Of a stretch of 23,468 nucleotides of DNA, positions 1-11,200 are shown one piece after another. Positions within the stretch are counted from its first letter, which is position 1. Each line of letters opens with the position of its first letter. The notes below the pieces were generated by a model. It worked only from the letters and a program-made list of their open reading frames with translations. It had not been told where the DNA came from and did no database searches. The position numbers were made by a program, and so were the translations under genes. Source of the DNA: a virus; IMG/VR virus record IMGVR_UViG_3300020051_000094, positions 1 to 23,468 of that record; one strand, written 5' to 3'.

Positions 1-278
1 CTGGTTTAGGTGGTTCTAATTCAGGTTCGGGTTCAGGCTCAGGTGTAGTACCAAGTGCCATCATTCCTGTTAATGTTGCAAAGGTTACTAATACCGACCC
101 AATGAAGGTTGAAGTTGTTAGAGGTACATTTGATGACCTTAATGTAAATCACACTGGTACCATTCAATTACAGGGTGGTGGTATGTCTTTACAATCATTA
201 CAAACCGACCCAACTGCCTTATCCAATCTTACTCAGATGATTCAACAAGAAATGGCTCGTCAAGGTACCACTTATTAA
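1..278 (+). CDS. C-terminal fragment of a tail protein, possibly the tape measure (5' partial)
   Basis: This is an open frame entering from the left edge (codons in phase from base 3) and ending at TAA 276-278, about 91 residues. It starts with a Gly/Ser-rich linker (GSNSGSGSGSG), then a short beta-type segment (VEVVRGTFDDLNVNHTGTIQ) and a final helical stretch rich in Gln and Leu ending MARQGTTY. Phage tape measure proteins often end with a small glycine-rich beta segment followed by a helix. The position just before baseplate genes matches T4, where gene 29 (tape measure) precedes 48 and 54. Assignment as tape measure is inference; it could be another tail protein. The N-terminal part lies outside the window. 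Confidence 0.6.
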   Translation, partial: GLGGSNSGSGSGSGVVPSAIIPVNVAKVTNTDPMKVEVVRGTFDDLNVNHTGTIQLQGGGMSLQSLQTDPTALSNLTQMIQQEMARQGTTY

Positions 279-300
279 ATCATAAAATAATCCTTTCATC

Positions 301-308
301 TATTTATA
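301..308 (+). promoter_or_regulatory. Candidate late-promoter element TATTTATA before the 1534-residue baseplate gene
   Basis: The 8-mer TATTTATA lies in the 46-base gap between the upstream tail gene and the ATG at 325. The same 8-mer appears in the gaps before 12231 and 21164. T4 late promoters are defined by TATAAATA at -10; this is its reverse complement, so it is either a different element or chance in AT-rich DNA. No -35 element is visible. No Shine-Dalgarno motif precedes the ATG. Confidence 0.25.
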
Positions 309-324
309 TAGAAAACTGAAATAG

Positions 325-3300
325 ATGCCAAGTCCATTATCATTTAATTCAACAGAAGACATCAGAAAGAAGTTGTTGGTAAAGAACTTACCACCTTTTA
401 ATAGTGATGGTTTTTCTCCTTCAACAAACCCTGGTCAATCAGAACTCACATTGACCAACTACTCTGTTGTGGATAGTGCTGAAGTTGAAGATATTGGTGA
501 TAAAGAAGAGGTAAAACTATTCATACAAAATCAATATGGACCTGCTGATGGTTATGATGATAGGTACACCGTTAAGGACGTACAAAAGTTAGTAACCCAA
601 AGAGATACGTATTATAAGTTTGTTGCATCAACATATACGGGTGCTCAGATTCTATTTAATGACGACCCTCAGGGTACAAATGGTTCATTGACTCAAGACT
701 CTACAATGATACAGATTGCTGCTAAGTCGTTACAGGACGAGTTTCAGTATAGAGTTGATGAGGAGATTAGACAAGAAACTTTAGGTAGAATAAATATTTT
801 AAGTGCGTTACAAGACCCATTTATTGCCGCAGATATTCTAACGGGTAGACAAGAATTTATTGAACCTGATTGGACGATTTCGTCTCCGACAAATATTGTG
901 GGTAAAGGTTTAGATTTTATCAGTAGAATTACTGGTGTTTATGTTCCATTCTCATGGATACCTGGTGACTACTTTGAGGGTTCTACAAGTTACTTAAACA
1001 CAGGTATAAACGCTATTAGTAATTTATTAGGGTTTAGAGACTTATTACCTGAAAAGAAGAATGGTTCGGATATTTTCTTAAACAACACTGGTCGAGGACA
1101 AACATCACAATTATTCAAAGCCTTAGAGTACAACAGGTTTAGACCTGATTATAAATTAAACTTCATATCGGACCCTAACTTCTTTGCTCCTGGTCCTAAC
1201 TATTATATAGGTTCAAGAGTCCAAGACCCTAACGATATTGTTGCTCCGTCTAACGAGTTACCTGTCGATGAGTTTGGTAAAAGAATACCGACTGCGGTTA
1301 GAGGATATGGTGAATTGGCTAATTTATATGAGGGAGAACAGAAGTTTAGTTTTGGATTAAATACTGTTGAACCTGGTGATTCACCAGATATTGGTGGTGG
1401 ATTTACGTGGGTGTCACCAAAGAGTTCGAGGGCTGCGGGTAAGAACGTAGGTATTGGTGGTAAGATTGTTGGTGGAAATGACGGATTCCCTCCAATTAGT
1501 TCACAATTTAATAAATCTTCATCTACGAGATATAAAATAACTAAGGGTTCAATCTTAGATGATACTCAAAGGTTGATTGATGCTGCCGATGGGTTGAATG
1601 GTCAAGCGAGATTAGAACACGTGGGTAACGCTATCAATCAGGTATCTAAAGTATTCTATGATGGTACGAGAGAGATTACAAAAGGTTCGAGAGTAAAAAG
1701 ATATGTTAACGAAAATGGTGTTGAGGTAGGTCAAGAATATTGTAGAGTATTCACTAAAGACACACCTTATTACCAAATGGCCGACCTTCAAAAGAGTGAA
1801 GGTAACATCCGTAAGTTTACAAATTCAGTATTGGATAACACTTACAATTTGAATATTGCACCTGTTGATGGTCTTAATATCAAAAATGGTGAGGCAACAA
1901 AATATATGTTGTCTTTGGAAAACTTGGCATGGAGAACATCGGATATGACACAAGACCTTCCAAATTGTGAGAAGGGACCTAACGGTGGTCGTGTGATGTG
2001 GTTCCCACCGTATGATTTGAGAGTGGATGAGAGTGTTTCAGCGAGTTGGACAACAAATGATTTCTTGGGAAGACCTGAACCTATCTATACGTATTCAAAT
2101 ACTCAGAGACAGGGTTCATTAAGTTTTAAGATATTGGTTGACCACCCGTCCGTACTAAACACATTGGTGGATAAGGAATTAGCAAATGTAACACCAGACT
2201 CTGAGGTTACAAAGATTGTAGATAGTTTCTTCTCAGGGTGTAAGACTTTGGATATATATGAATTGGCAAGGAAATATGGTCAATTATCTTTTAATGATAT
2301 CTATGAGGTTGTTACTACAACAAATAATCCTGAGGTCTTCAAGGAGATTGAAAGAGAGATACCTAAAGAAAACCCTGAACCTGATAATATATCAACAGAT
2401 ACTGTACAGAAACCAGACTTAGGGGTGTTTGAGGGAACTACATTATATTTTGATAATGATAAGCCAGATTCTAATACTCGTTCAACAACATCTACAGTAG
2501 ATTACGATACGTCTTATAATGCATATATTGGTCAAAAGAGTACATATCTTTCACAAGCGGATAGTATTGGACAAAAACAACAGGTTGAGACTTTCTTTGA
2601 TACTAAAATTGTTGCGGGTAAAAACAAATTTGATGATTTCATTAATAAGTTGGTAGATGCTGCTACTAATAAGTTTGGTGTGAATATTAAGTTGACAGGT
2701 TCTGCATCGTCACCTAACGATGATAGTTACAATATTAACTTATCTAAAAGGAGAGTTGATTCTGTTAAGAAACAAATATTAAATGACCCAAGAATTAAAA
2801 AGGTTAATGAAAAGAATTATATTGCCATTCAAACATCATCTATAGGTGAAGGTGCTAATATTGATAATGTTGATTGTTCACAAGACTTACAAGGTGCTGC
2901 AAAAATATATTCTGTACAGGCGATGGGTTGTCGTCGTACTGTGGTCGCTAATATTACCATTACTGAACCTCCAAAAACAGAAACTGAAGAACCAACACAA
3001 AGTGATGAGGTTATTGTAAAAGAAACTGGTGAAAACTCAGAAAAGGTAAAAGAAATAGTAAAAGGGCCAGGTGCTCCTCGTCAGACTGATGAGGTAAGAT
3101 TAAGAGAGGGTATTACTAAAAAGATATTACGTAAGTTATTATCTGAGTGTGATTACTTTGAAGCCGTAACGGAAGATACTTCATTCTTATATGAGGGTAT
3201 TAAAGAAAAGATTAAATACTTTAATCCTGTCTTCCACTCTATGACTCCTGAAGGTTTGAATTCACGTCTTACATTCTTACAACAATGTATGAGACCAGGT

Positions 3301-4929
3301 GAGACAATCCCTACGATTGGTCCTGATGGTAAACCGTTGGAAAATAACGCTCAGAATACCTCATTTGGTTCACCACCGATTTGTGTGTTGAGGGTTGGTG
3401 ATTTCTACCACACTAAAATTGCTATTCAACAAATGACCATCAGGTATGAACCATTGGTGTTAGATTTGAATCCTGAAGGTATTGGTGTTCAACCTATGAT
3501 TGCTGATGTAAGTTTATCATTCTACTTTATTGGTGGTCACGGTCTTAAAGAACCTGTTTCTCGTTTACAGAACGCCTTATCGTTTAACTATTATGCTAAC
3601 ACGGAAATGTACGACGAAAGGTCTGTGGCTACTGAGGATACCTCAGAAATCGATAGAGAGACCATTGAAGCGTTGGGTGGTGATGTTGCATTTAGTGTTG
3701 ATGATATAAGTGGTGAAGATGTGAAAGATGGTGGTAGTACCATTGGTGAGGTTACGTCTAAAACTATTGAGAATACAGGAACGACAGTTACTGGTACTAT
3801 TTCATACAAATCAATAATGGACGATTTGTCTGATAAGTACGAAACTTATAGAGATACGGTTGGACCAACACTTCAGAGTGTTGCTGACAATTATGGGGAA
3901 ATAGGTTTGAGATTGTTCACTAAAGATAGAAGTTATATCAATGGTGAGGTAATGGGTACATCTACAAGAATATTTGGAAAAAGTCAAAATTTAACTCAAG
4001 AGATTGATTATCAATTTAAGGAGTCACTTAAAGATGTTGATAATGATTCACACCCATTACAATATGCTTCACTTGGCATTACATTTAAGGATAGTAATGG
4101 TTTTAAGAATAAGGATGTCAGAAAGTACAATAAAAAACTAAAAGAGGTTATAGAAAGAATACAAAACGGTTATGTGTCTGAAATGACAACTAAGTTACAG
4201 GAGTTAACAACTAAGGAAACTGATATGACTCGAGTTATGGATAAGTTGAATGTTATTTATCAGGAAATTGACGGTTTTATTCAAAGTGACCAAACTGTAA
4301 TTTATGATTTATCCGCAACTACTGAAGTCTACAATGATGAGTATACAGATACCTTTGATGAACTAGAAGGTGATTTTGGTATAATTTCCTCTAAGATAAA
4401 TCAACAATATGCCATTCTTCAAACTAAGGTGTATACAGTTAATGGTAATAGTTTTGAAATATTAGCACCTGAAAATACAAACACGGTATATCAGAAAGAT
4501 TTAAGTATGACTACGATGACTGAAGATTTCCCAAGTGCTCAGGATAAGAGGTTCTACCTTACATTCTATAGTCACATACTAAACAATAGTACTGATTTAA
4601 CTGAAGAGTTAACTAAATTTGTAAATGAGAATAATTTTACAAAACCTGATAGATGGATACAAGCGATTGAATATACTGTCGGACAATGGAAGAAAAGTTT
4701 TGAACAAGCTAAAACTCAAATATCTAAGTTATTTGAATCTTATAACGATGAGATAGACTCTACTACAGAATTTAAGGACTTACCTTATGCTAAGGGTAAA
4801 GTAAGAGAATTTACATTTGCTAACGACCCTAATGCCACAGATTCTGAAAAAAAACAGATTCAACAATTATATACGGGTAATAATGAGGGTGACCCTGATA
4901 AATGGAATAATAAAGTTAAGTTTCAATAA
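325..4929 (+). CDS. Large baseplate/tail protein with an embedded OmpA-like domain
   Basis: This 1534-residue protein is probably a structural baseplate or tail-tube-junction component. A tail-type domain is visible around residues 535-605 (WFPPYDL at 559-565, then GRPEPIYTYSNTQR and a beta strand SLSFKILVDHPS). Residues about 700-880 form an OmpA-like module: LYFDNDKPD at 707-715, LTGSASS at 790-796, and N803 followed by LSKRR at 806-810. A second tail-type segment follows near 1015-1090 (QPMIADVSLSFYFIGGHGL at 1056-1074). The C-terminal 270 residues look helical, with a likely coiled coil around 1270-1330. No signal peptide or membrane segment is seen. T4 has gp48 and gp54 after the tape measure; this protein occupies that place and could cover such a role, but I cannot show homology. 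The stop overlaps the next ATG by one base. The ATG at 325 is the first in frame and is preceded by AT-rich sequence. Confidence 0.8.
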   Translation: MPSPLSFNSTEDIRKKLLVKNLPPFNSDGFSPSTNPGQSELTLTNYSVVDSAEVEDIGDKEEVKLFIQNQYGPADGYDDRYTVKDVQKLVTQRDTYYKFVASTYTGAQILFNDDPQGTNGSLTQDSTMIQIAAKSLQDEFQYRVDEEIRQETLGRINILSALQDPFIAADILTGRQEFIEPDWTISSPTNIVGKGLDFISRITGVYVPFSWIPGDYFEGSTSYLNTGINAISNLLGFRDLLPEKKNGSDIFLNNTGRGQTSQLFKALEYNRFRPDYKLNFISDPNFFAPGPNYYIGSRVQDPNDIVAPSNELPVDEFGKRIPTAVRGYGELANLYEGEQKFSFGLNTVEPGDSPDIGGGFTWVSPKSSRAAGKNVGIGGKIVGGNDGFPPISSQFNKSSSTRYKITKGSILDDTQRLIDAADGLNGQARLEHVGNAINQVSKVFYDGTREITKGSRVKRYVNENGVEVGQEYCRVFTKDTPYYQMADLQKSEGNIRKFTNSVLDNTYNLNIAPVDGLNIKNGEATKYMLSLENLAWRTSDMTQDLPNCEKGPNGGRVMWFPPYDLRVDESVSASWTTNDFLGRPEPIYTYSNTQRQGSLSFKILVDHPSVLNTLVDKELANVTPDSEVTKIVDSFFSGCKTLDIYELARKYGQLSFNDIYEVVTTTNNPEVFKEIEREIPKENPEPDNISTDTVQKPDLGVFEGTTLYFDNDKPDSNTRSTTSTVDYDTSYNAYIGQKSTYLSQADSIGQKQQVETFFDTKIVAGKNKFDDFINKLVDAATNKFGVNIKLTGSASSPNDDSYNINLSKRRVDSVKKQILNDPRIKKVNEKNYIAIQTSSIGEGANIDNVDCSQDLQGAAKIYSVQAMGCRRTVVANITITEPPKTETEEPTQSDEVIVKETGENSEKVKEIVKGPGAPRQTDEVRLREGITKKILRKLLSECDYFEAVTEDTSFLYEGIKEKIKYFNPVFHSMTPEGLNSRLTFLQQCMRPGETIPTIGPDGKPLENNAQNTSFGSPPICVLRVGDFYHTKIAIQQMTIRYEPLVLDLNPEGIGVQPMIADVSLSFYFIGGHGLKEPVSRLQNALSFNYYANTEMYDERSVATEDTSEIDRETIEALGGDVAFSVDDISGEDVKDGGSTIGEVTSKTIENTGTTVTGTISYKSIMDDLSDKYETYRDTVGPTLQSVADNYGEIGLRLFTKDRSYINGEVMGTSTRIFGKSQNLTQEIDYQFKESLKDVDNDSHPLQYASLGITFKDSNGFKNKDVRKYNKKLKEVIERIQNGYVSEMTTKLQELTTKETDMTRVMDKLNVIYQEIDGFIQSDQTVIYDLSATTEVYNDEYTDTFDELEGDFGIISSKINQQYAILQTKVYTVNGNSFEILAPENTNTVYQKDLSMTTMTEDFPSAQDKRFYLTFYSHILNNSTDLTEELTKFVNENNFTKPDRWIQAIEYTVGQWKKSFEQAKTQISKLFESYNDEIDSTTEFKDLPYAKGKVREFTFANDPNATDSEKKQIQQLYTGNNEGDPDKWNNKVKFQ
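2419..2964 (+). other. OmpA-like domain inside the baseplate protein
   Basis: This segment encodes about residues 699-880 of the 1534-residue protein. It carries the OmpA C-terminal pattern: a strand, then TGSASSPNDDSYN, then NLSKRRVDSVKKQI. N803 and R810 match the conserved Asn and Arg of the NxxLSxxR motif. The Asp usually found in the GHTD loop is absent, replaced by the SASSP form, which resembles the GxASP loop I associate with OmpA-family proteins of Bacteroidota. The preceding LYFDNDKPD and the following IYSVQAMGCRR also fit that subfamily as I know it. The likely role is contact with peptidoglycan or a structural reuse of the fold. Confidence 0.65.
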
Positions 4930-5246
4930 TGCAATATTACGATAGATATCAGAAATTTTTATTGAATGGAGAACAAACTGTTGTTCCAAATATTAATTTG
5001 CCTTCAAAAACGACAGATAAGAGGTATGTTTATAGAGCAGGTGTGAGTAGATTAGATAAAATTAGTTATGAATTTTACAAAACACCATACTTCGGTTGGT
5101 TGATACAGATGGCCAATCCACAATATGGTAGTTTAGAAAAAGACATTCCTGATGGGTCTGTATTAATTGTCCCGTTTCCATTGGTTCAATCTTTACAGGA
5201 TTATAAAAATGCTTTAGATACACACTTCTATTATTATGGCCGTTAA
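4929..5246 (+). CDS. gp53: gp53-like baseplate wedge protein with LysM-like fold
   Basis: A 105-residue protein resembling the T4 gp53 baseplate wedge family, in which a LysM-like fold joins wedges around the hub. The diagnostic part is residues about 40-90: SRLDKISYEFYKTPYFGWLI, then ANPQYG, then IPDGSVLIVPFP, the usual order of helix, aromatic patch, Asn-Pro and a final strand. It is shorter than T4 gp53 (196 residues). The ATG overlaps the stop of the upstream gene by one base (TAATG), and its own stop overlaps the next gene by 11 bases, so the three genes are probably translationally coupled. It could instead be called a generic LysM-like tail protein. Confidence 0.7.
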   Translation: MQYYDRYQKFLLNGEQTVVPNINLPSKTTDKRYVYRAGVSRLDKISYEFYKTPYFGWLIQMANPQYGSLEKDIPDGSVLIVPFPLVQSLQDYKNALDTHFYYYGR

Positions 5247-8200
5247 CGAGAACTTCAGAAGTTTTTATGGGGGAGAGAAAATTGCGTTTGACCAGTTTGA
5301 CAATATTGTCTTAGTGGACCCAAACAAAGTTGTCAATGGTGATGGTGAACAAATCGAGAGATTGGTTGAACACGAGAACCTGGTGATGTATGCTAATTTG
5401 GAAGCGAGAATAATTCCGAGAACAAAACTAGCCTTAGGGGAGAATACTGAACAAATGTCACGTAACCTTAAGATTGCTAACTTTGGTGAAACTGAAGACG
5501 GTCAAATTAATTTCTTAAAACCTCAGGGTAAAAAATATCTTGATACTTCATATACCGACCAGTTGACTGGTAAAGGTTCATTAGCCAATGCGGGTATCAA
5601 TCAAACCCAAATAACCGAACAGGGTTCAGTGGTTAACAATTCTCAGGATACTCAGATGTTGGGTATCACATCTATTAATATTAAGAATAACGCGTCTTTT
5701 ATACCACAGGTTGATATTGAAATGGTTGATGTCCAAGGTCGAACATTATTTGAGTTGGGTGAGAATTCACCATATTCAGCTTTCTTCCAATTACCTTACC
5801 CACTATTTTATTTAACGGTTAAAGGGTACTATGGTAAAGCGGTTAAGTACGAGTTGATGATGAAGAGTTTTAACGCTCGTTTTGACCCGACTGATGGTAA
5901 CTATAAAGTTTCTGTTTCGTTTATCGGTAGGACTGCTGCTATTTTATCAGACCTTTCATTAGGTGCGTTGTTTGCTCTACCACATATGTATGAAACTAAC
6001 TTATTGGTGGATAATAATGAGGAACCTTCAGACTACAATGGTGATTTACAAACTCTTGAAAACCAATTAAATACTGAAACTGATATTGCTGTTGGTAGAG
6101 GTGATACTGAGGTTAGTACTCGACCGATAATTGTTACACGTGGAGATAAAGTTCTTAATGATGTTTATACCACATATATTACTAAAGGTCTTATTAATCC
6201 TAAATTACCAAGACTAAATCTATCGGAATTAAACAGTAGATTAAAAGGTTTGGAAAACTTTATACGTGAACAGTTTAGTAAGGAAGATTTATCAGTATTG
6301 AACGATATTGAATCATATAGAGAAACTTTAAGAACGTATAGATATTATATCACAACAGAAAGACCAGTTACGTGGCCTGGTGAATATTTGGGTAGAAAGT
6401 ATGTTGGTTTAGATGGTGTTGTATACTCAACACTAAAGAAGACTGAAAACAGTCTATACCAACAGTTAGAAGCTAGTGCTATATTGACAGCTAAAATTAA
6501 TGAGTATAATCAACAGTTAAATGATAACGCTACTTTTGGTGAGGATGGTCAGTATAGTATTTTAGGTAAGAAAAAATCGGCAAGTATTCCTGTCAACATT
6601 AGTAAGAGTGATTTGGAATTTGATTTAACATTTGAAGATATTGATATTGAAAAGACTTACCAACTTCAAAAGAATGCTAGTCCTACAGAATTTGAACTAT
6701 TTTCATTTAGTGCTGAGACATATGCTTATTTTGAGGCAACACGAAAGTACTATAATAAAGACTTAACTCCCGATGAGGACTTAACTCCTAAGTTTTATTC
6801 ATTTGGTCAGATTAGTGGTAGTAAAAATGTATTAAAGGGTTCATTTTTGGCTAAACTTGATAAGATAGAGAAAATTTATACGGATAAGGCTGAGAATATA
6901 AAAAAGGAATTATCGACGGCTCTTGCTCAAAAAATAGAAAATCCTGACGGTGGTTTAGGTTTTAGACCAACAATAAGGAATGTAATGGCAATGTTAATGG
7001 CTAATGTTGATGCATTTTATAGGTTAATGGACGAGGTTCATACCGATGCGTGGAATGTTAAGGATGACCCTATTCGTCAAAATGTTATTGTTAGTGACCA
7101 AACAACTAATGGTGTTGATAGTAAGGATACAATTCTTTCGATTAACGATAGTCAAAAAACGGTATACCCATGGCCACAATATTTTGAAAAAGAGTTGGAC
7201 GAGGATGGTAACGAAAGATATGTTGTGAAATACCTTGGTGACCCTAATGTAGAGTCACAGACTAAGGGTTATCTTTTTGATAAATGGCCTGAGGTTGAGT
7301 TTGTTGAAGAATTTATAAAGGGTAAGTTACAAAGAAAAGAAGAACAAAGGTCTGCTAATTATGGAAATCCAAAAGACTCATTAAGGTCTATTCCTATGAA
7401 TAGTGTGGAGTTCCCATATGGTAATATACCATATGAAAATTTAAGTGAAGTTCCATTTTTATATGAGATTTGGGAAAGGACTATGTTGTCTTCTAATTAT
7501 ACTAAACTTTATAGACCAACAGAATCTAAACTGAACATTTATCAGGTAACCGCAGATTTTGAAACTGAAACCATTAAGAATGCGATTGAGAGTGACCCAT
7601 TCTTAAAAATGAAATTAAAAAGATTAGGTATTAATTCGTCAAACTTTGAAAGTATTTTATCACATATATCAAATAATGGTACAGGTGAAAAATGGAATAC
7701 ATTTTTAGCTGACGTTTTTGTCACTCCATACATTCAAAAGTTAGAGGAAAAACCATTTGATTTTTACACCTCTGATGAATATGAAAGTATATCACCAACG
7801 ATTGAGATTTCTGCGGAGTCTGAAGAACGTTTGATTGAATACCTATTATCACCAGAGACTGATGAGTTAATATTGACTGATGTATATCCATTGAATAGTC
7901 TTCAATGGATAAAAGAAAATGTTTCTAATGGTAAAGAGATTGAGTCGTTATCTCAGTCAAATTCAACAACACAATCATTATTTTTCTCGAGTACTAAAAA
8001 GACAATAACATCATTTAATGAAAACTTTTTAGTGAGGGAGGTTAACAATACACCTTCATTATCAACTAGTTGGTATATTAATACAGGTGGTACCGTTAGT
8101 TTTCCAACATCATTAAATATTAGAGACTTCTATGTTAATAGGATTAATAATAATGATTTAATGGTAACTGAAAGTCCTATTGATTACGGTAACAATTACT

Positions 8201-11200
8201 CAGGAAAAACTGGACGATACCAAATAACATCATTACTTAATACTCCTTACTTTATAAATTCAATTAATAAGTCTGTTGACAACATGAAAAACGGAGTAGA
8301 TAATCCGTATGTTTCTTTGGGTTATATGTATTTGAATTCATTACCATTACAGACGTTAAGGGAAGAGATGAATGCTGGTGTGTTAGGTACATTACAGTCG
8401 GTAGCTAATAGTCAAAATGGTGATGAGAAAAAAGGTAGATATAATTTTGCAACTTATAATAAGTTTGCTGCGTTACATAAATTACCTTATTCATGGATTG
8501 TTAAATATGGTTCGATATGGCATAGATACAAAAACTATGTAAATAATAGTGTAGATATTCTCGATGATGTGTGGGGTAGTATTAATGAGGATTTATTATA
8601 TGACCCGTTTTCACAGGTACCGTCAAAGTCAGAAAAATACATTATTCCAAGATATGGTAATACTGGTACTACAGATTATCAAATGAAGATGACTATACCT
8701 TCTACGTTTGGTGCTAGTTTCACTAATAGTAATGTTGGGTTCTATCCTCAAATCATTAATGATGTTAATTATTTATTTGGATATAATGAGTTTATTACGG
8801 GTACTACTCAACAAGACTTTGAAAATTACTTTTCAGGTGCGACATCATTTGAGGGTAAAGGACTTAAAATCGCAACTAATAGTAATTCTCGTATAAATAT
8901 GGATGGATTCGGTGGTGTCATTAATATTGGACCACCACTATTACTGGAAAATAAAATATATAATATAGATTCGTACTATGCTTTTTATGATTCACCAAAA
9001 ACTTATGATGATTCAACAATTAATATGGTACTTTGTTATCCATCTGCTGGTGGGGGTGATTTTAATCAATACCAATATGAAACTAGTAGTCCGACAGGAC
9101 ATTTTGAAGAAAATGATTTAACTCAACCTTTATATGATGGTTCTATAAAAACTATTTGGGGCGGTTCTCATTTTGGTTATTTCGATACATCATTAATTAA
9201 GAAGCCAACATATAAAGAATACCTTAAAACTATAAATCCTGAAAATTCTGCTCAGGATGCATTTAACTTACAAGGTGAGTTGGGTTATTCAAGTATTGAA
9301 GAAATCTTCGCGGTATTTGATGAAGATATCCTTAACGCTTTTGAGTCAGAGTTCCTTAATTTCTGTAAGGACCCTAACAGGGAGGATGTTGAGAGTGAAA
9401 AACCAAATCTAATTAACTCATTAAAAAATATATTCTTTGTTGAAAGACCTGAATTATCGGGTGACGGTAGTTTAGATGGAAAGAGAATTGCTCAAAAACA
9501 AATCAATTCGTTGATTAAATCAGTACGTAAATTACAAAATGAATATTACATATTCAAACAGGGTAATCCGTCATACTTTAATAGACGTGCGTGGTATTCA
9601 TTTACTGACGATTCAAGGTACCAAACACAGAATCAAAGGATTGATTTTGGTAAATACATTAATGATTCATTACCTGAAATTAATAATAATACAACGGTAG
9701 CATTTAGTGAGTCTCAGTATCCTGACGCTTGGAAAGCTCTGAGGTTGGCTGTTGGTGAATATGAAGCAAGTGGAATGGTATATAGTGATAACGGTTCATA
9801 CATTACCGACTTCTTTCCTGCTATGGATATTGAATTTACTGCTGATAATGTGAGAGAACTATCACACGTTATTAAGATGTTTGCGAGCCAAAAGTATTCT
9901 AATAATTCTATGACGGGTGGTCAATTTATGACGATGTTTAATCAATACCTAACACTTTTAGATTCTTCACAGAAAAAAATTCAGGATTACTTATTCAGAC
10001 AATTAAATAAAGACTTACCAAATATTACGGAAGATAGTGAAAATATTAAATCATCTATGAACGGTGATGTGGCTAAGTTAGAATTGTATGAATTCTTTAA
10101 GATGTTAAACGACAAATGGATTGCTGGTGGTGATTTCAAAAATAGAACATTATTTGAGGACTTCTTATTTTTAGATAGGGCAAATAGAGATATTGGTGAT
10201 AAACTTATTGTTGATGTGACTTCATTAGTTGGATACATAAATGATGAGGTAAATGGTAATTCTATTTATACATTGATTGGTCACCTTATTCAGAAAAACA
10301 ATATGTTGTTTATGGCTCTTCCTTCCTATACAAATTTCTATGGTGTGAGTGACCCATCATCCGATGCGAAACCTGAAGAGGGTATTGAGAGTTCAGCGTC
10401 TGATGTATTTGGAACATTCTTAGAGGTTGATACGATTAAGAGTAGACCGAGATTCTTGTGTTTATATACTGATAAAGTTTCAGAGCACCCAAATATGTCT
10501 GAAAATGTTGATTACCGTTTTGGTGATGACAGTTTTGACATTTATAAAGCCGAGGTGTTAAGAGAAAATCAATCAAACAAAACGGATTATGCGTTCTCAA
10601 ATAAGGTGGTAGGGTTCAATGTTGACTTTGGTGTAAGAAATCAGGGTATATTCAAATCAGTGAGTTTGGACCAATCACAATTTAAGGATACTTCGGAATC
10701 GTTTAGAATTTTAACAGATATGGCAAATCAAAGTAAGGGTTCTAAAACATTCCAACAATCAACTTCATTATATAACATTTATAAGAATAGAAGTTATAAT
10801 TGTCAGATATCTTCAATGGGTAATGTGATGATTCAGCCTACGATGTATTTTAATTTAAGGTATGTTCCTATGTTTACTGGACCATATTGGATTACTGATG
10901 TATCACACAGTATTACTCCTGGTGATTTTGTCACTACGTTTAGTGGTGTAAGGATTTCAAAATACTCATTCCCGAGTGTTAAAGACCTTACTATGAGTGT
11001 TAATATTGATTTGTTGAATAGAATAAATAATGACTATAATAAACCAAAACAAAAAAATCAGGACGTAACCAATGATGAAGGGACATCAACACCAATTACA
11101 AATGAACAATCAACTACAAATGGTGTTCAGGGTGAGGCTACAGAAATTGGTTCATCAAACTGTACTCCAATAGCTACATATTCAGGTTTAGATTATGTTT

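Noticed and set aside
1-60. GGTTCGGGTTCAGGCTCAGG as a DNA repeat
   Set aside because: It encodes a Gly/Ser linker in the reading frame of the upstream tail gene; the repetition follows from the amino acids.
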